DNA of 64,000 nt from UBA6183 sp943372215 (GCA_943372215.1 CALRXU020000006.1:124001-188000); one strand, 5' to 3'. Shown: positions 18,708 to 28,135, counted from the stretch's first letter. The notes: generated by a model from the sequence alone, not told the origin. Numbers and translations: made by a program.

Positions 18708-19079
18708 TTATCTGGCCTCAGCTTGCAAATCTTTCACCACCACCGCTTGGGTGGTCATGTCAGAAATGTCGCCTTTTTCGCCTTTTACAGGGGCATAAAC
18801 CGTGCATTTAACGGTGTAGTTACCTGGCTTTTTGTACTCATGGCTTTCTTCAGTGCCTGTTGTGCCATCACCGTAATCAAAAGTGGTGCCTGCTGCATGG
18901 GCGTTTTCGCTGCAAATTGAACTAAAATAGAACATTTCGCCCACCATTCCTGTGGAGCTTTTTACCCATTTGCCTTCTTTGTCTTGTACTTCTACTTTAA
19001 AGCAAGCTTTGGGTTGTTTGCTGCAACTGGTTAAGGCTACCATGCCAGCTGCTACGAACATCATTGCAAGTGTTTTCAT
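18708..19079 (-). CDS. Single-PKD-domain lipoprotein
   Basis: 123 residues. Lipoprotein signal MVALTSC (Cys19). The rest is one PKD-like beta-sandwich recognised by FDYGDGTTG followed by HEYKKPGNYTVKCTV. PKD domains mediate surface interactions. No catalytic partner is fused. Single gene with its own terminator. Confidence 0.83.
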   Translation of the reverse strand: MKTLAMMFVAAGMVALTSCSKQPKACFKVEVQDKEGKWVKSSTGMVGEMFYFSSICSENAHAAGTTFDYGDGTTGTEESHEYKKPGNYTVKCTVYAPVKGEKGDISDMTTQAVVVKDLQAEAR

Positions 19080-19369
19080 TGTATGTTAGGTTTTAAAGTG
19101 TGTTTCTTAAATTAAGTATAAACTGCTTTATACGGTAATAAGTGGGGCAAATATAAAACAAATGGCTTTATTTCAAAATAAAAGGGTGAAAAAAGGTATA
19201 AATAAACTTGCTTTCTAAAGTGTTTTCCTATAATTAATTGAAAATAAGGGCAGTAAGTTTTTGAATTGGTTATTAATGCCCCAGAAGATGTCATTTTTAT
19301 TGTTTTCCATTTTGGGGTTCATGGTGTTTGTTTGGAATTGCTTAATATTGAAAGGTTTAATAATATATT
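19080..19369. other. 290-bp intergenic region, no gene seen
   Basis: AT-rich divergent spacer between the PKD lipoprotein (minus) and the choice-of-anchor V protein (plus). Nothing beyond short unconvincing ORFs is visible; it must hold two promoters. Confidence 0.5.
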
Positions 19370-20206
19370 ATGAGGAAAATAATACTTATTGGTGTGGTGT
19401 CTGCTTTGGGCCTAATGGTGCTGGCTTCTTTTGAAAGTTTAAGACATGGTAAAAAAGACGGCACAGAACCTGGTTACACGGGTTCGCCTGGTGATAGTTT
19501 AAAAAATTGCACGGCATGCCATGGAGGCAGGGCGGTAACGGTGGATGGATGGATTACCTCAACAATATCTGCCGAAGGGTATACTCCCGGAGCAAGGTAC
19601 ACGATTCAGGCAACCAATGTAGAGATGGGCGCAACCCGTTTTGGGTTTTCTATTTCACCACAGAATATAGCTGGGGATTTGTTGGGTACTATGGTTATTA
19701 CAGACACGCTTAGGACAAAATTGGTTGGAAACAACAAGTACGCCACTTACCGTGAGGCTGGTGTTGAAGGAAAAGACTCCTTGAGGTGGTGGTTTGATTG
19801 GATTGCTCCGGCTGAAGGCACTGGTAATGTTACCTTTTATGGGGCGTTTAACTCAAACCATGAGGGGCATAAAGATGGGGATCAAACTACGCTATCAACC
19901 CTAACGGTGAGGGAAAAATGGAAAACGGGTTTAGGTAAAACATTTGGCCAAAGAACGGGTTTTAGTGTGTTTCCAAATCCTGCACAAGCTTTTACTACGG
20001 TTATTTTTCATGCAAATTTTTCAGGTAATGCGTTGGTTGATGTAGTTGATATGCAGGGCAAACAATATGCGCATGTTATTGTAACGCAACAAAGTGGTTT
20101 GGTGCGCCAACAAATTAATACAGAAAATTTGCCAGCGGGTAATTATCTGGTGCGTTTAATGGCTGATGGCGAGACGGCTGTGCAAAGAATTGTTGTGGCT
20201 CATTAA
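19370..20206 (+). CDS. T9SS type A protein with a CxxCH haem motif (choice-of-anchor V-like)
   Basis: 278 residues. Signal peptide MRKIILIGVVSALGLMVLASFES. NCTACHGG near residue 48 is a c-type haem attachment motif, followed by a Reeler/choice-of-anchor V-like beta-sandwich (RYTIQATNVEMGATRFGFSIS). A type A sorting domain covers about 200-278 (FSVFPNPA, GNYLVRLMADG). It is thus probably a surface-exported haem protein with a role in extracellular electron transfer or adhesion; function is inferred. Confidence 0.85.
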   Translation: MRKIILIGVVSALGLMVLASFESLRHGKKDGTEPGYTGSPGDSLKNCTACHGGRAVTVDGWITSTISAEGYTPGARYTIQATNVEMGATRFGFSISPQNIAGDLLGTMVITDTLRTKLVGNNKYATYREAGVEGKDSLRWWFDWIAPAEGTGNVTFYGAFNSNHEGHKDGDQTTLSTLTVREKWKTGLGKTFGQRTGFSVFPNPAQAFTTVIFHANFSGNALVDVVDMQGKQYAHVIVTQQSGLVRQQINTENLPAGNYLVRLMADGETAVQRIVVAH

Positions 20207-20346
20207 TAGCAATGTTGTTGTTTATCAGGATAAGGTAGGCTAAAAGATATTATTGCAAAGAATAAAAGGGATAATGACAGGTATTGTATGGTGGAATTTA
20301 ACCGTTTACACTTTTGTGTAATGGCTTGCGGGTTGTGTTAACTGGT

Positions 20347-21069
20347 TTATTGGATGTAGGTGAGTTCAACAATCAATCCATTTAAGGATGTATTGTTATT
20401 GTTGGGTATTTGGTAGCCAGATGAAATAATGAGTTTCTTAGTCAGTTTATAAGCACAGCCTACAATTAGGTTACTCAGTTCGGTTCTTCCGGTGATAAAA
20501 TCAGATTGGAGGTATAGTTTGTCTGCAATGATTTCGTATTCAATGCCAAATTGTAAGCCAATAAGTTTAAAATTAGGGCTAAGTTTTGTTTCTGGGCTAA
20601 AATAGTTGTTGTTTCCGGTAAAGAGGCCCGCTATGAGTTTGATGTGTTTAAATTCAAATTTATTGTTCACATAAAAATACCATTCCAAGTCGCGCAGGGG
20701 TTTAGGAAAAAGGAGTTGACCACCTAATGCCAAATGGTAGCTGTTTAATTCTACAATTTCTTTTTGTGCATTAAAACCTAGGGATGGAAAAACCGGCTGT
20801 TCATTTGCGGAGTTGGAGATAAAGTTTTCTTGCTTTTTATCGTAGGTAACACCAACTATGTTTAACCCAATTTCTGATTTGTTGCCTAGCCCGTAACAAA
20901 CGGTTGAATTGCTTACAATAGACGGGTTGTATACGTTCAGTTGCTGTTGCGCAAATAGGTGGTGTTTTTGGGTAATGTCGGAACTGGGTACATTAAAAAA
21001 ATTTTGTTGTGGAAAAGCATATGTGGTGAAAAGAAACAACCCCAAAAAGGAAAACAAGGATTTAATCAT
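20347..21069 (-). CDS. Outer-membrane beta-barrel-like protein, unknown
   Basis: 240 residues, Sec signal (LFTTYAFPQQ cleavage). The mature region is made of alternating amphipathic strands (SEIGLNIVGVTYD, YHLALGGQLLFP, FKLIGLQFGIEYEI) ending in an aromatic-containing strand LTYIQ. A barrel is inferred from this pattern; no family is recognised. Single gene. Confidence 0.72.
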   Translation of the reverse strand: MIKSLFSFLGLFLFTTYAFPQQNFFNVPSSDITQKHHLFAQQQLNVYNPSIVSNSTVCYGLGNKSEIGLNIVGVTYDKKQENFISNSANEQPVFPSLGFNAQKEIVELNSYHLALGGQLLFPKPLRDLEWYFYVNNKFEFKHIKLIAGLFTGNNNYFSPETKLSPNFKLIGLQFGIEYEIIADKLYLQSDFITGRTELSNLIVGCAYKLTKKLIISSGYQIPNNNNTSLNGLIVELTYIQ

Positions 21070-21387
21070 CTACTCTATTTTTTCTATGATTGGTATTGGT
21101 AATTGGCCATGAATGCATGGCAAATCAATTACATGAAAATAAATGCGTGATTTTGCGGTGTCAAATCTAGTGATTTGTTTTTCGATTGGTTTCATTTGCG
21201 CCATTTTTATTTTTGGGCTACTATACTTGCCTATATTGTGTTTAATAGCTGTTTTAATCCAATTGTGTTGAACTAAAACAGCTACTACTAGTGGTGAGTA
21301 TAATATGTTGATGAAATGCGTATGACCTCATTAACCATTGCAATTGGCGCAAAGTGGTTTAATTCATCAATACAAGAAGCTTACTAT
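21070..21387. other. 318-bp intergenic region, no gene seen
   Basis: AT-rich spacer between the 20347-21069 gene and DoxX, both on the minus strand. No convincing ORF, RNA structure or repeat is visible. Confidence 0.5.
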
Positions 21388-21843
21388 TTAGGCTTGTTGC
21401 TGCGGCTGGTATAGTTTCTGGTCTATGGAATATCGCCCGCTTCCATTAATGAGTGTAGCCAAAGCAAGGCCAATAAAAAGTAAATGGTATTCATAACCTT
21501 CGCCTTTTTGATTGCCAAACCAATTCATAAAAAAGCCATTGTCAATGTGCGAGGTGAAGATGATTCCAATAAACAAAACTATTGTCAATGCGCTCCAAAT
21601 TCTGCTTGCAAAACCTACCATTAAAGATAACGCGCCTACAAATTCAATAATAATTACCAAAAAACCGATAATCCAAGGTAAGTGTAAAGTTCCTGTGAAG
21701 AAACCCATCGTTCCGCTAAATCCATAGCCGCCAAACATTCCAAGCATTTTTTGTGCTCCGTGGGGAAATAGGATTAGTCCAAGTGTAAGCCGTGTTATTA
21801 AACCTGTCCAGTCGTTGTTTGTGTTAAATAAGTAGTTTTTCAT
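21388..21843 (-). CDS. DoxX family membrane protein
   Basis: 151 residues with four TM helices. Family features are RLTLGLILFPHGAQKMLG in the first helix region and a central GALSLMVGFASR. DoxX-family proteins act in quinone- or thiol-linked redox at the membrane, though most are uncharacterised. It sits 7 bp downstream of a flavodoxin-type gene, so one operon with a redox theme. Confidence 0.9.
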   Translation of the reverse strand: MKNYLFNTNNDWTGLITRLTLGLILFPHGAQKMLGMFGGYGFSGTMGFFTGTLHLPWIIGFLVIIIEFVGALSLMVGFASRIWSALTIVLFIGIIFTSHIDNGFFMNWFGNQKGEGYEYHLLFIGLALATLINGSGRYSIDQKLYQPQQQA

Positions 21844-21850
21844 GTTGTTG

Positions 21851-22408
21851 TTAGTTGGGTTGTTTAAATTGTTTTGTTATTTCAGCTATTCGTTGTCCGA
21901 ACAATTCGGCAGTTTCTAGACCTTTGGGTGAGTTTGTACTTTTTGTGGAGTTATCTGAAAGTGTCATTAAGCCTAAATAGCTTGCCAATCCATTTGGTTC
22001 TTCCAGTTGTTTGTCATCTTCAAACTTTGGCAGGATGCCAGTTGAAATCCACAGCATGCTGTGCTGGCAAGCAAAAAGTGAAAGTTGCTGAAGGGTATTG
22101 AGTTTATCCCCGTTTAAGGTTGATGAGTTGGTAAAGCCTGCGGCAAGTTTATTTTTCCATTTTTGGGCATACCAAAATTTTCCAGTGGCTTCCATAAATA
22201 GTTTAAACTCTGCTGAAACAGTTCCCATGTAAGTTGGGCTACCAAACACCAGTGTGTCTGCCTTGTGTAGCAAATCAAAATCGTTTAGGGCCTCTTTGGT
22301 GGATAGCAATTTAACATCGGGTAAAATGGTTAACGCACCTTTTTGGATATGTTCAGCAACTATTTTGGTATGCCCATATCCGCTGTGATAAATAATTACA
22401 ATGTTCAT
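21851..22408 (-). CDS. Flavodoxin-family NAD(P)H-dependent oxidoreductase (WrbA-like)
   Basis: 185 residues. The FMN phosphate-binding loop is YHSGYGHT (about 7-14) after strand MNIVIIY. The second loop is FGSPTYMGTVSAEFK (about 54-68). C-terminal residues diverge from true WrbA. Probably a quinone or nitro-compound reductase; substrate unknown. It is directly upstream of DoxX and downstream of a Crp/Fnr regulator that may control both. Confidence 0.85.
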   Translation of the reverse strand: MNIVIIYHSGYGHTKIVAEHIQKGALTILPDVKLLSTKEALNDFDLLHKADTLVFGSPTYMGTVSAEFKLFMEATGKFWYAQKWKNKLAAGFTNSSTLNGDKLNTLQQLSLFACQHSMLWISTGILPKFEDDKQLEEPNGLASYLGLMTLSDNSTKSTNSPKGLETAELFGQRIAEITKQFKQPN

Positions 22409-22481
22409 TTTGCTGCTTTGTTAATTGATGGTACAAAGCAACGGATAACGGAATTGATAAAAATTAAAGTAGTTTAATAAA

Positions 22482-23063
22482 TTACTGTTGGGATAATTTT
22501 CTGCGAAGCATGCTCAGAAATACAGGTGTAATGCCCAAGTAAGCGGCCACTTGTTTTTGTGGAATCCGTTGTTCAAAAAGCGGATACTTTTGTATAAAAT
22601 CTAGGTAGCGTTGTTCTGCGGTAAAGGAAAGGTTTTGGTTAATGCGGCTTTGTTGGGCAATGAATGCGTTTTGAATAATCAGCCGAAAAAAGCGTTCAAA
22701 TTTTGGAACGTTTTGGTAAAGTAAATCCAGGTTAGGTTTAGAAATCTGCAACAATTCAGTGTCTTCTAATGCATCAATATAAAAGTTAGCTGGTGTTGCT
22801 GTTAAAAAACTGTACAGGTCGCCTACCCACCATCCTTCAATCCCAAATAGTACAATATGCACTGCCCCATTTTCGTCAATGGTGTAGGTGCGCAGGCAAC
22901 CTTTCACAATAAAATTTTCGGTTTTGCAAATGTCGCCTTGTTGCAGCAAAAATGTTTTGCGTTTTAGCTTTTTACTTTGAAGCAGGGATACAAAAAAATC
23001 TTCTTCAGTTTTAGTCAATTGAATATGTTGGCCAACATGTTGAAGAATAGATTGGGTGTTCAT
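22482..23063 (-). CDS. Crp/Fnr family transcriptional regulator
   Basis: 193 residues. A cyclic-nucleotide-binding-like beta-roll (about 20-110) has KTFLLQQGDICKTENFIVKG. A helical dimer segment follows, then a short winged HTH with QVAAYLGITPVFLSMLRRKL. There is no Fnr Cys cluster. The canonical cAMP-binding R-S pair is not evident. The start ATG overlaps the stop of the metallo-beta-lactamase gene (ATGA), implying translational coupling. Confidence 0.88.
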   Translation of the reverse strand: MNTQSILQHVGQHIQLTKTEEDFFVSLLQSKKLKRKTFLLQQGDICKTENFIVKGCLRTYTIDENGAVHIVLFGIEGWWVGDLYSFLTATPANFYIDALEDTELLQISKPNLDLLYQNVPKFERFFRLIIQNAFIAQQSRINQNLSFTAEQRYLDFIQKYPLFEQRIPQKQVAAYLGITPVFLSMLRRKLSQQ

Positions 23064-23845
23064 TTGCGTAAAGAGGTGTTTTGTTTTTGTTTGTTACTTA
23101 AGGTGTCTTTAAACAACTGAATGGTGTAGTCAAGCAGTCGTTGGTTTCCGTGTGCGCCATGTCCGGGTACAACAACTTTTACATTGGGGTATTTCTTTTT
23201 TACTTTTTCCACCGTGCCTGACCAAGCCGCAATGTTGGCATCGCCCAAATAACCTTTGTTGGCATCCAGTTCTTTAATTAAACATCCGCCAAACAACACA
23301 TTTTCGCTGGGAAAATAACCTACGATGTTGTCTTTGGTATGCCCTTCTCCCAAAAATATTGCAACTATTTTTTCATGTCCAACTGCTAAAACCAGCGAAT
23401 CGGTGAAGCCATGTTGCGGAACAGTTAACCCATTTTCTCTGGCAAGGGTGATGCTGCTGAAATAAGCAAAAGAAGGGATATTATTTTGATGAAATGCATG
23501 TAGTCCACCCAAACAATCATCATGAAAATGGGTGGGGATGATGGCATTTATTTTGCCATGCAGCGTTTGCGTTATCCACGTGATTAATTCTACTGAGCTG
23601 CTATCGTTGGTAGGAGTATCGAATATAATCACTTCATTATTGTCTCGCACAATGAGGCCATTACAGGGAACATTTCCAAAATCGGTGGTTTGTTTAAAAG
23701 AAGTATGTTTAAAGGTGTTTTCGGTAATTTGGGTTATCACCAAGTTATTGGATTTATAAACTTCTTTAGGAATGAATGTGGTTTGTTGTTGCGAGTTGCA
23801 GCTTATGGTGGTAATAATCCATAAAGCCAGTACAGGGGTTTTCAT
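23060..23845 (-). CDS. Subclass B1 metallo-beta-lactamase
   Basis: Zinc hydrolase expected to open beta-lactam rings, including carbapenems, in the periplasm. Starting at MKTPV (23845) gives 261 residues with an export signal; the upstream Met at 23893 adds an unneeded extension. All six B1 ligands are present: H106, H108 and D110 in HFHDD; H169 in GEGHT; C188 in FGGCLIK; H229 in PGHG. FGGCLIKELDA and the GYLGDAN loop are B1 hallmarks separating it from B2, B3 and glyoxalase II. It is the first gene of a pair with the Crp/Fnr regulator. Confidence 0.9.
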   Translation of the reverse strand: MKTPVLALWIITTISCNSQQQTTFIPKEVYKSNNLVITQITENTFKHTSFKQTTDFGNVPCNGLIVRDNNEVIIFDTPTNDSSSVELITWITQTLHGKINAIIPTHFHDDCLGGLHAFHQNNIPSFAYFSSITLARENGLTVPQHGFTDSLVLAVGHEKIVAIFLGEGHTKDNIVGYFPSENVLFGGCLIKELDANKGYLGDANIAAWSGTVEKVKKKYPNVKVVVPGHGAHGNQRLLDYTIQLFKDTLSNKQKQNTSLRK

Positions 23846-23889
23846 GTTTATCTTTCGATTTAGCTTATGTAAACTTCCTATTGCAATCA

Positions 23890-24231
23890 TCAATATTTAC
23901 CAAAGAAGTTTGTAATGTCAAAATAAACTTCTTTCTTCTTACCATTTGCTGTAATAATTGTTAATACATCATATATTTTCTTACCTTGAGTTTGAAGTGA
24001 TTGTGATTTTAATTTGTAACCGGGGTAGTTATTCTTTAGCCAATCATATTCTGCTTTAATACCTTCTCCGCTTTTTTTCTTGTTGATTACAATGGCTTTT
24101 TCGTAAGATGATCCATCCTGCCCCGCAGCAATAGATGTACTTTCTGTTTGCGCTTGGTTTGTTGCTTTTTTACTTGTTGAACAAGAGAAAATAAGGCAAC
24201 TTAGTACAAGGAGGGTTAGTAGTTTTTTCAT
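23890..24231 (-). CDS. Small lipoprotein, unknown
   Basis: 113 residues from the Met at 24231, chosen because it starts the lipoprotein signal (KKLLTLLVLSCLIFSC). A Ser/Thr/Gln linker is followed by a small alpha/beta domain (AIVINKKKSGEGIKAEYDWL, KKIYDVLTIITANGKKKEVYFDI). Not recognised. It is transcribed in the same direction as the lactamase gene, 44 bp upstream of it. Confidence 0.72.
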   Translation of the reverse strand: MKKLLTLLVLSCLIFSCSTSKKATNQAQTESTSIAAGQDGSSYEKAIVINKKKSGEGIKAEYDWLKNNYPGYKLKSQSLQTQGKKIYDVLTIITANGKKKEVYFDITNFFGKY

Positions 24232-24297
24232 GCGTGATGTATTTAAATGTACTGTCAATAATACAGCTAATTGTATAAATTTAAAACGGGGTGTTTA

Positions 24298-24777
24298 TCA
24301 CATGGATTTTGCTTTTTTACGTATTAATTTTAATGTGATTCCTTCACCAGTTAATAACTCAATAGTGTTTTTAGAAGCAGAGAAAAAATGTTGAGATTTC
24401 TTGGCTAAGTATAGTGTGTTTTCGACAACGCTATCTAATTTAAAACTTAACCAACTGGTTGAATCATTTTCTAATGTAAGGATTAAGGATGTATCGGTTA
24501 TAATATATTGTCCCGTTTTTGTTGGCATATGTTCGCTGTTAAATGTAAACAAACCATGTTGGTTAAAGTCAACATAAAAGGGCATTTCAATTCTTGATTC
24601 AATCCCATTAAAATTGTCTTTTAAAGGTACATGTATAACACCATGTATAAACTGAATGTTGCAACTGTCAGCATACCACTGACCAATTATGTTTGGGGTG
24701 GTATGCTTGTTTTGGTTGGTTAATTTGCAAGCACTTAGCAAGAGTAAAAGTATGATGATGTTTTTTCTGTTGGACAT
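24298..24777 (-). CDS. Lipocalin-like lipoprotein, unknown
   Basis: 159 residues. Lipoprotein signal LLLLSAC (Cys16). The mature region begins IIGQWYADS, the common start of lipocalin-type barrels, with strands such as GLFTFNSEHMPTKTGQYII and SLILTLENDSTSWLSF. Fold assignment is inference from this pattern. Confidence 0.7.
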   Translation of the reverse strand: MSNRKNIIILLLLLSACKLTNQNKHTTPNIIGQWYADSCNIQFIHGVIHVPLKDNFNGIESRIEMPFYVDFNQHGLFTFNSEHMPTKTGQYIITDTSLILTLENDSTSWLSFKLDSVVENTLYLAKKSQHFFSASKNTIELLTGEGITLKLIRKKAKSM

Positions 24778-24927
24778 TCTTCAAATCACTTTTGCCTTAT
24801 TGGAGTTAACGAGTTATCACAGCAAGTTATAACTTTTATTTGACCTTGTTTTCACTAACAAGCTGTTAGCGGAAATTGTGGAGTTTTATAGCATATTATC
24901 AGGAGGTAAGGCATAATGCCCTTACCT

Positions 24928-25146
24928 TTATGCAATATTTTTTTTCTTTGATTTGCTGAGTCTAGCAAAGGGGTAACTCAAGGCTAAAGAAAGTACCAAT
25001 ATGGAAAAAACGCCAACAGCGCTTATTATTCCTCCCTCATGTGTTCCATGAGGAATATCAATAATTTTTCCTGATAAAAACCATACGATGATTATGCTAG
25101 TAAAAATTCCCATAGGGAAGATTACGTGATTGATTTTTTTGCCCAT
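24928..25146 (-). CDS. Small two-TM membrane protein, unknown
   Basis: About 72 residues from the Met at 25146 (an upstream Met at 25158 is possible). Two hydrophobic helices (VIFPMGIFTSIIIVWFLSG and GVFSILVLSLALSYPF) flank a short loop, with a Lys-rich tail. No recognised family. Confidence 0.6.
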   Translation of the reverse strand: MGKKINHVIFPMGIFTSIIIVWFLSGKIIDIPHGTHEGGIISAVGVFSILVLSLALSYPFARLSKSKKKNIA

Positions 25147-25324
25147 AATGATTACCAATGAATGGATTATTGTTTATTGTTGAACTGATATGCTGTAAAG
25201 TAAATAGTTAAAACTCAAATTTACAACTTAGTTGAAACCGTTTATGTAATAGTTTAAAAAGGGCATTCGGTTAGCACCAACATTTGCTCCGTTCCCATTA
25301 ACTAATGATAGTGGGATGCCAACT

Positions 25325-26800
25325 TTACATCCTAAACAACATCGCTACAATGAGCCTGCTTTCAGATTTTACCAAGTCTGGCTGCCAGTTTGGGTCCAAT
25401 GCAGTTGTTGCATAACCTGTTTGTGAAGTTACGCCTCCTTTTCCAGCAAAGTAGGGAACGTTTGCATTTCTGTACACAAACTCAAGCCTAAAAGTAATAC
25501 TTTGGTTGGGCATATAGTCGAAGTTGGTGGAGCAGTCCCAACCAGAAAATTTGTCGCCAGGGTTTGCACTAAAAGGAAATGCGCCTTCTGTTTGTGTGGG
25601 GTTGTTGGGATTGGGCAACGGACTGGCTTGTCCTGTTGGGTACAACACCAGATAACGTCCGGGGTTGGTCATGAGGCCACCCCCAACCGTCCAAGCACAT
25701 TTGTTTTTGGCAAACCAAATTCTGTTGTAAAACATGGCACTGGCAAAATATTGTGCCGGCCCTTGCATACTGTCTCCGTTTTTAAATCCATTCACGCCAC
25801 CACCTTTTTCAAAACCCAAATCACCAGTTAATGAAAAAGCCATTTTGGTAATACCTTTTGAGGTGAGGTTGTTGTAGTACCTCACCAAAAGGCTGTTGTC
25901 TGAGTGAAATCTTTTTCTGCTTGAAATCCCTGCTGCATCTGTTCCATAATAGTTATTGGTTAATAATTTTACCTGGCTGTTGGGCATCCATGTGATGTTT
26001 CCTCCAACGCCCGGCATGCGGTTAAATTTTCCGTAGCTCTGCCAACCATTGATAATCCATGGCTCAATTTTTAGGTGGCGTGTTGGGTGAATTTGAATGC
26101 GAACACCATTAAAAAACCAAGGGGTGTTGTCAGAGGTAAAGGATGCTTGGTATTCCCAGTTTTCGGCTTGATAAAAGGAGTTTAAACCAATATAAGACAT
26201 AAAGAGTCCGGCATCGATGTTGATGCCATGCCATTTGCTAAGGTGATACCCAGCATAAGCTTCACTTAAATAGCGGTATACATTGGCCAACTGGTATTGC
26301 CCTCTGTAAGGGCTAAAATCATTGCGTGGAACCACTTGCGAGCGTGTGCCAAATTGTGTTATTACTCTTGCCCTAGCTCCTTGGTAATAAAAGTCGCCAC
26401 CAACATGCAAGGCAGAAAGCTGCACCTCATTATTTCTGGCTAAGGTGGTAGAACCCACTACTGTATTGTCGTTTGGGTCATTGAAGGAATAGGTGTAGTT
26501 AACATCAACAAAAATACTTGGTGTAAAATATTTCAGGTCTTTCCAAATGTTGTGGGTTCTTCTGTCGCTTCCATTCTGCCAGCTCATGTCAATGCCTTCA
26601 AATGGTTCACCTTTCTGGCTATTTATATTTGGGGAATCAACGGTTAAATGGTTCATTGCTGTGGTGGCAGTTTGGGTCAAACTATCCAGCAGTTCTTTTT
26701 TTAACTGGGCAACAATAGCCTGTTTCTCCTGCTGACGAAGTGTTTGTGCTATGGAATGGAAACAAATAAAGATGCCAGCGAATAATAGGATGTTTTTCAT
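25325..26800 (-). CDS. BBP2-type outer-membrane porin
   Basis: 491 residues with a Sec signal (FICFHSIAQ). A short helical N-terminal segment precedes the barrel, which shows many aromatic amphipathic strands (FVDVNYTYSFND, VQLSALHVGGDFYY, ...LIVAMLFRM at the C-terminus). It resembles the Bacteroidota BBP2/OmpL-like porin family, which often sits by potassium-transport kdp genes. It overlaps the preceding gene by 4 bp and probably belongs to the histidine kinase/response regulator operon. Confidence 0.82.
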   Translation of the reverse strand: MKNILLFAGIFICFHSIAQTLRQQEKQAIVAQLKKELLDSLTQTATTAMNHLTVDSPNINSQKGEPFEGIDMSWQNGSDRRTHNIWKDLKYFTPSIFVDVNYTYSFNDPNDNTVVGSTTLARNNEVQLSALHVGGDFYYQGARARVITQFGTRSQVVPRNDFSPYRGQYQLANVYRYLSEAYAGYHLSKWHGINIDAGLFMSYIGLNSFYQAENWEYQASFTSDNTPWFFNGVRIQIHPTRHLKIEPWIINGWQSYGKFNRMPGVGGNITWMPNSQVKLLTNNYYGTDAAGISSRKRFHSDNSLLVRYYNNLTSKGITKMAFSLTGDLGFEKGGGVNGFKNGDSMQGPAQYFASAMFYNRIWFAKNKCAWTVGGGLMTNPGRYLVLYPTGQASPLPNPNNPTQTEGAFPFSANPGDKFSGWDCSTNFDYMPNQSITFRLEFVYRNANVPYFAGKGGVTSQTGYATTALDPNWQPDLVKSESRLIVAMLFRM

Positions 26801-27366
26801 TTTTTTAATTGATAAATGCGGTTGATTTTATAAACATGATAAAACTGATCATAAGCCAATAGGTCTGTATCATTGTTAAAATACATATCAATCAACTCAT
26901 GAAAATTAGTGTCCAGTGGAAATGCTTTTTTAAGGTTTAGTTTGGTAAGTGCGTAAATGGCTGAAGCGCTGTTGGTGCTGAAAAAATAACGGATAATGGG
27001 TTCACTTCCTTTAAGAGCAATCGGGGTTGTTAAACAGTACAATAATATCTTTTCAGTTGGGTTAATGATTTGGTAAGTTTTTTTATTGTAGAAGCGATAT
27101 GGAATATTGTCCTCATCACGGTAACCAAAAATAGAGTCTTTAAGCAGGGTGATTACCGTATCGCTTTTAACAATGGTGATGGTTTGTGTATGGAATACTT
27201 CATGTATCTTAAATTTGTATTTTTTGTCTGCTTCTTTGGTAAATGAAAGGATGTGGTTGTCGAAATCGGCAGCGGTTAAATAAACGCCTGTTTGTTGAGC
27301 TGAAGCATGTAGCCGCAAGCCAACTAAAAGCACCGTAAAAAGTGACACAAAAGCCCTGATGTGCAT
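26797..27366 (-). CDS. Secreted protein of unknown function
   Basis: 189 residues with a signal peptide (LLVGLRLHASAQQ). The mature domain is mixed alpha/beta with a repeated KI..VF pattern and no recognised motif. It lies between the response regulator (92 bp) and the porin (4-bp overlap), so it is likely exported and functionally tied to that set. Confidence 0.7.
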   Translation of the reverse strand: MHIRAFVSLFTVLLVGLRLHASAQQTGVYLTAADFDNHILSFTKEADKKYKFKIHEVFHTQTITIVKSDTVITLLKDSIFGYRDEDNIPYRFYNKKTYQIINPTEKILLYCLTTPIALKGSEPIIRYFFSTNSASAIYALTKLNLKKAFPLDTNFHELIDMYFNNDTDLLAYDQFYHVYKINRIYQLKK

Positions 27367-27457
27367 ACGATAAATGATGGCACAAAGGTCGTTATTGGGG
27401 CATCAAGTAATTGTTAAAACCCAATCGGAAAATATCAAGAAAACATAAAGAGGGTTG

Positions 27458-28135
27458 TTAAACAAAGCGGTAGCCAATGCCACTTTCCGTAAAAATATGT
27501 TGTGGTTTATTTGGATTGGTCTCTATTTTTTTGCGCAGTGTTCCAATAAAAACACGTAAGTATTGGGTTTCAGTTTGTGCACCAACGCCCCAAATTTCTT
27601 TTAAAATGTATTGGTGTGTTAAAACCCTTCCTTCGTTTTTGGCAAGTAACACCAACAGGTTAAACTCGGTTGCAGTAAGCTTTAAGGCCACATTATTTTT
27701 ATTGACTATCCTTGCGGCTGCATCTATTTCAATATCATCAAAAACCAATTTAGGGTCACCAATAACGGATTGGTTTCTGCGAATGGCAGAACGAATACGG
27801 GCCAGTAGTTCAGCACTTCTAAATGGCTTGGTTAAATAGTCTGTTGCTCCATTGTCTAAAGCGGAAACAATATCTGCCTCGTTGTTTTGTACTGAAAGGA
27901 TAATAATGGCTTTATTATACCACACCCTCAGTTCTTTTAATACTTCGTGTCCGCTTTTATCGGGTAAACCTATATCCAATAAAATCAATTCTGGTGGGTG
28001 ATTCGCTGCTAAAACAATACCCGCTTTCCCGGTTTCGGCCTGCCATACTTTATAGTCGTTGCTTTCTAAGGTTATTTCAAGCAGCTTTCTAATGGACAGT
28101 TCATCATCAATAATTAAAATTTCAGCCTTACTCAT
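27458..28135 (-). CDS. KdpE-like OmpR-family response regulator
   Basis: 225 residues. The receiver has the acidic pair D10/D11, phosphoacceptor D54 (LLDIGLP), and Lys in LTKPF. The winged-helix DNA-binding domain (about 125-225) has the KdpE-type motif LTATEFNLLVLLAKNEGRVLTH and RVFIGTLRKKIE. Sequence style is KdpE-like, although no kdpFABC is in the window. It overlaps the kinase gene by 8 bp. Confidence 0.88.
   Translation of the reverse strand: MSKAEILIIDDELSIRKLLEITLESNDYKVWQAETGKAGIVLAANHPPELILLDIGLPDKSGHEVLKELRVWYNKAIIILSVQNNEADIVSALDNGATDYLTKPFRSAELLARIRSAIRRNQSVIGDPKLVFDDIEIDAAARIVNKNNVALKLTATEFNLLVLLAKNEGRVLTHQYILKEIWGVGAQTETQYLRVFIGTLRKKIETNPNKPQHIFTESGIGYRFV

Noticed and set aside
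24928..27366. kdpFABC potassium pump genes beside the Kdp-like regulators
   Set aside because: No ORF in the region has P-type ATPase motifs such as DKTGT; the neighbours are a porin and small exported proteins.
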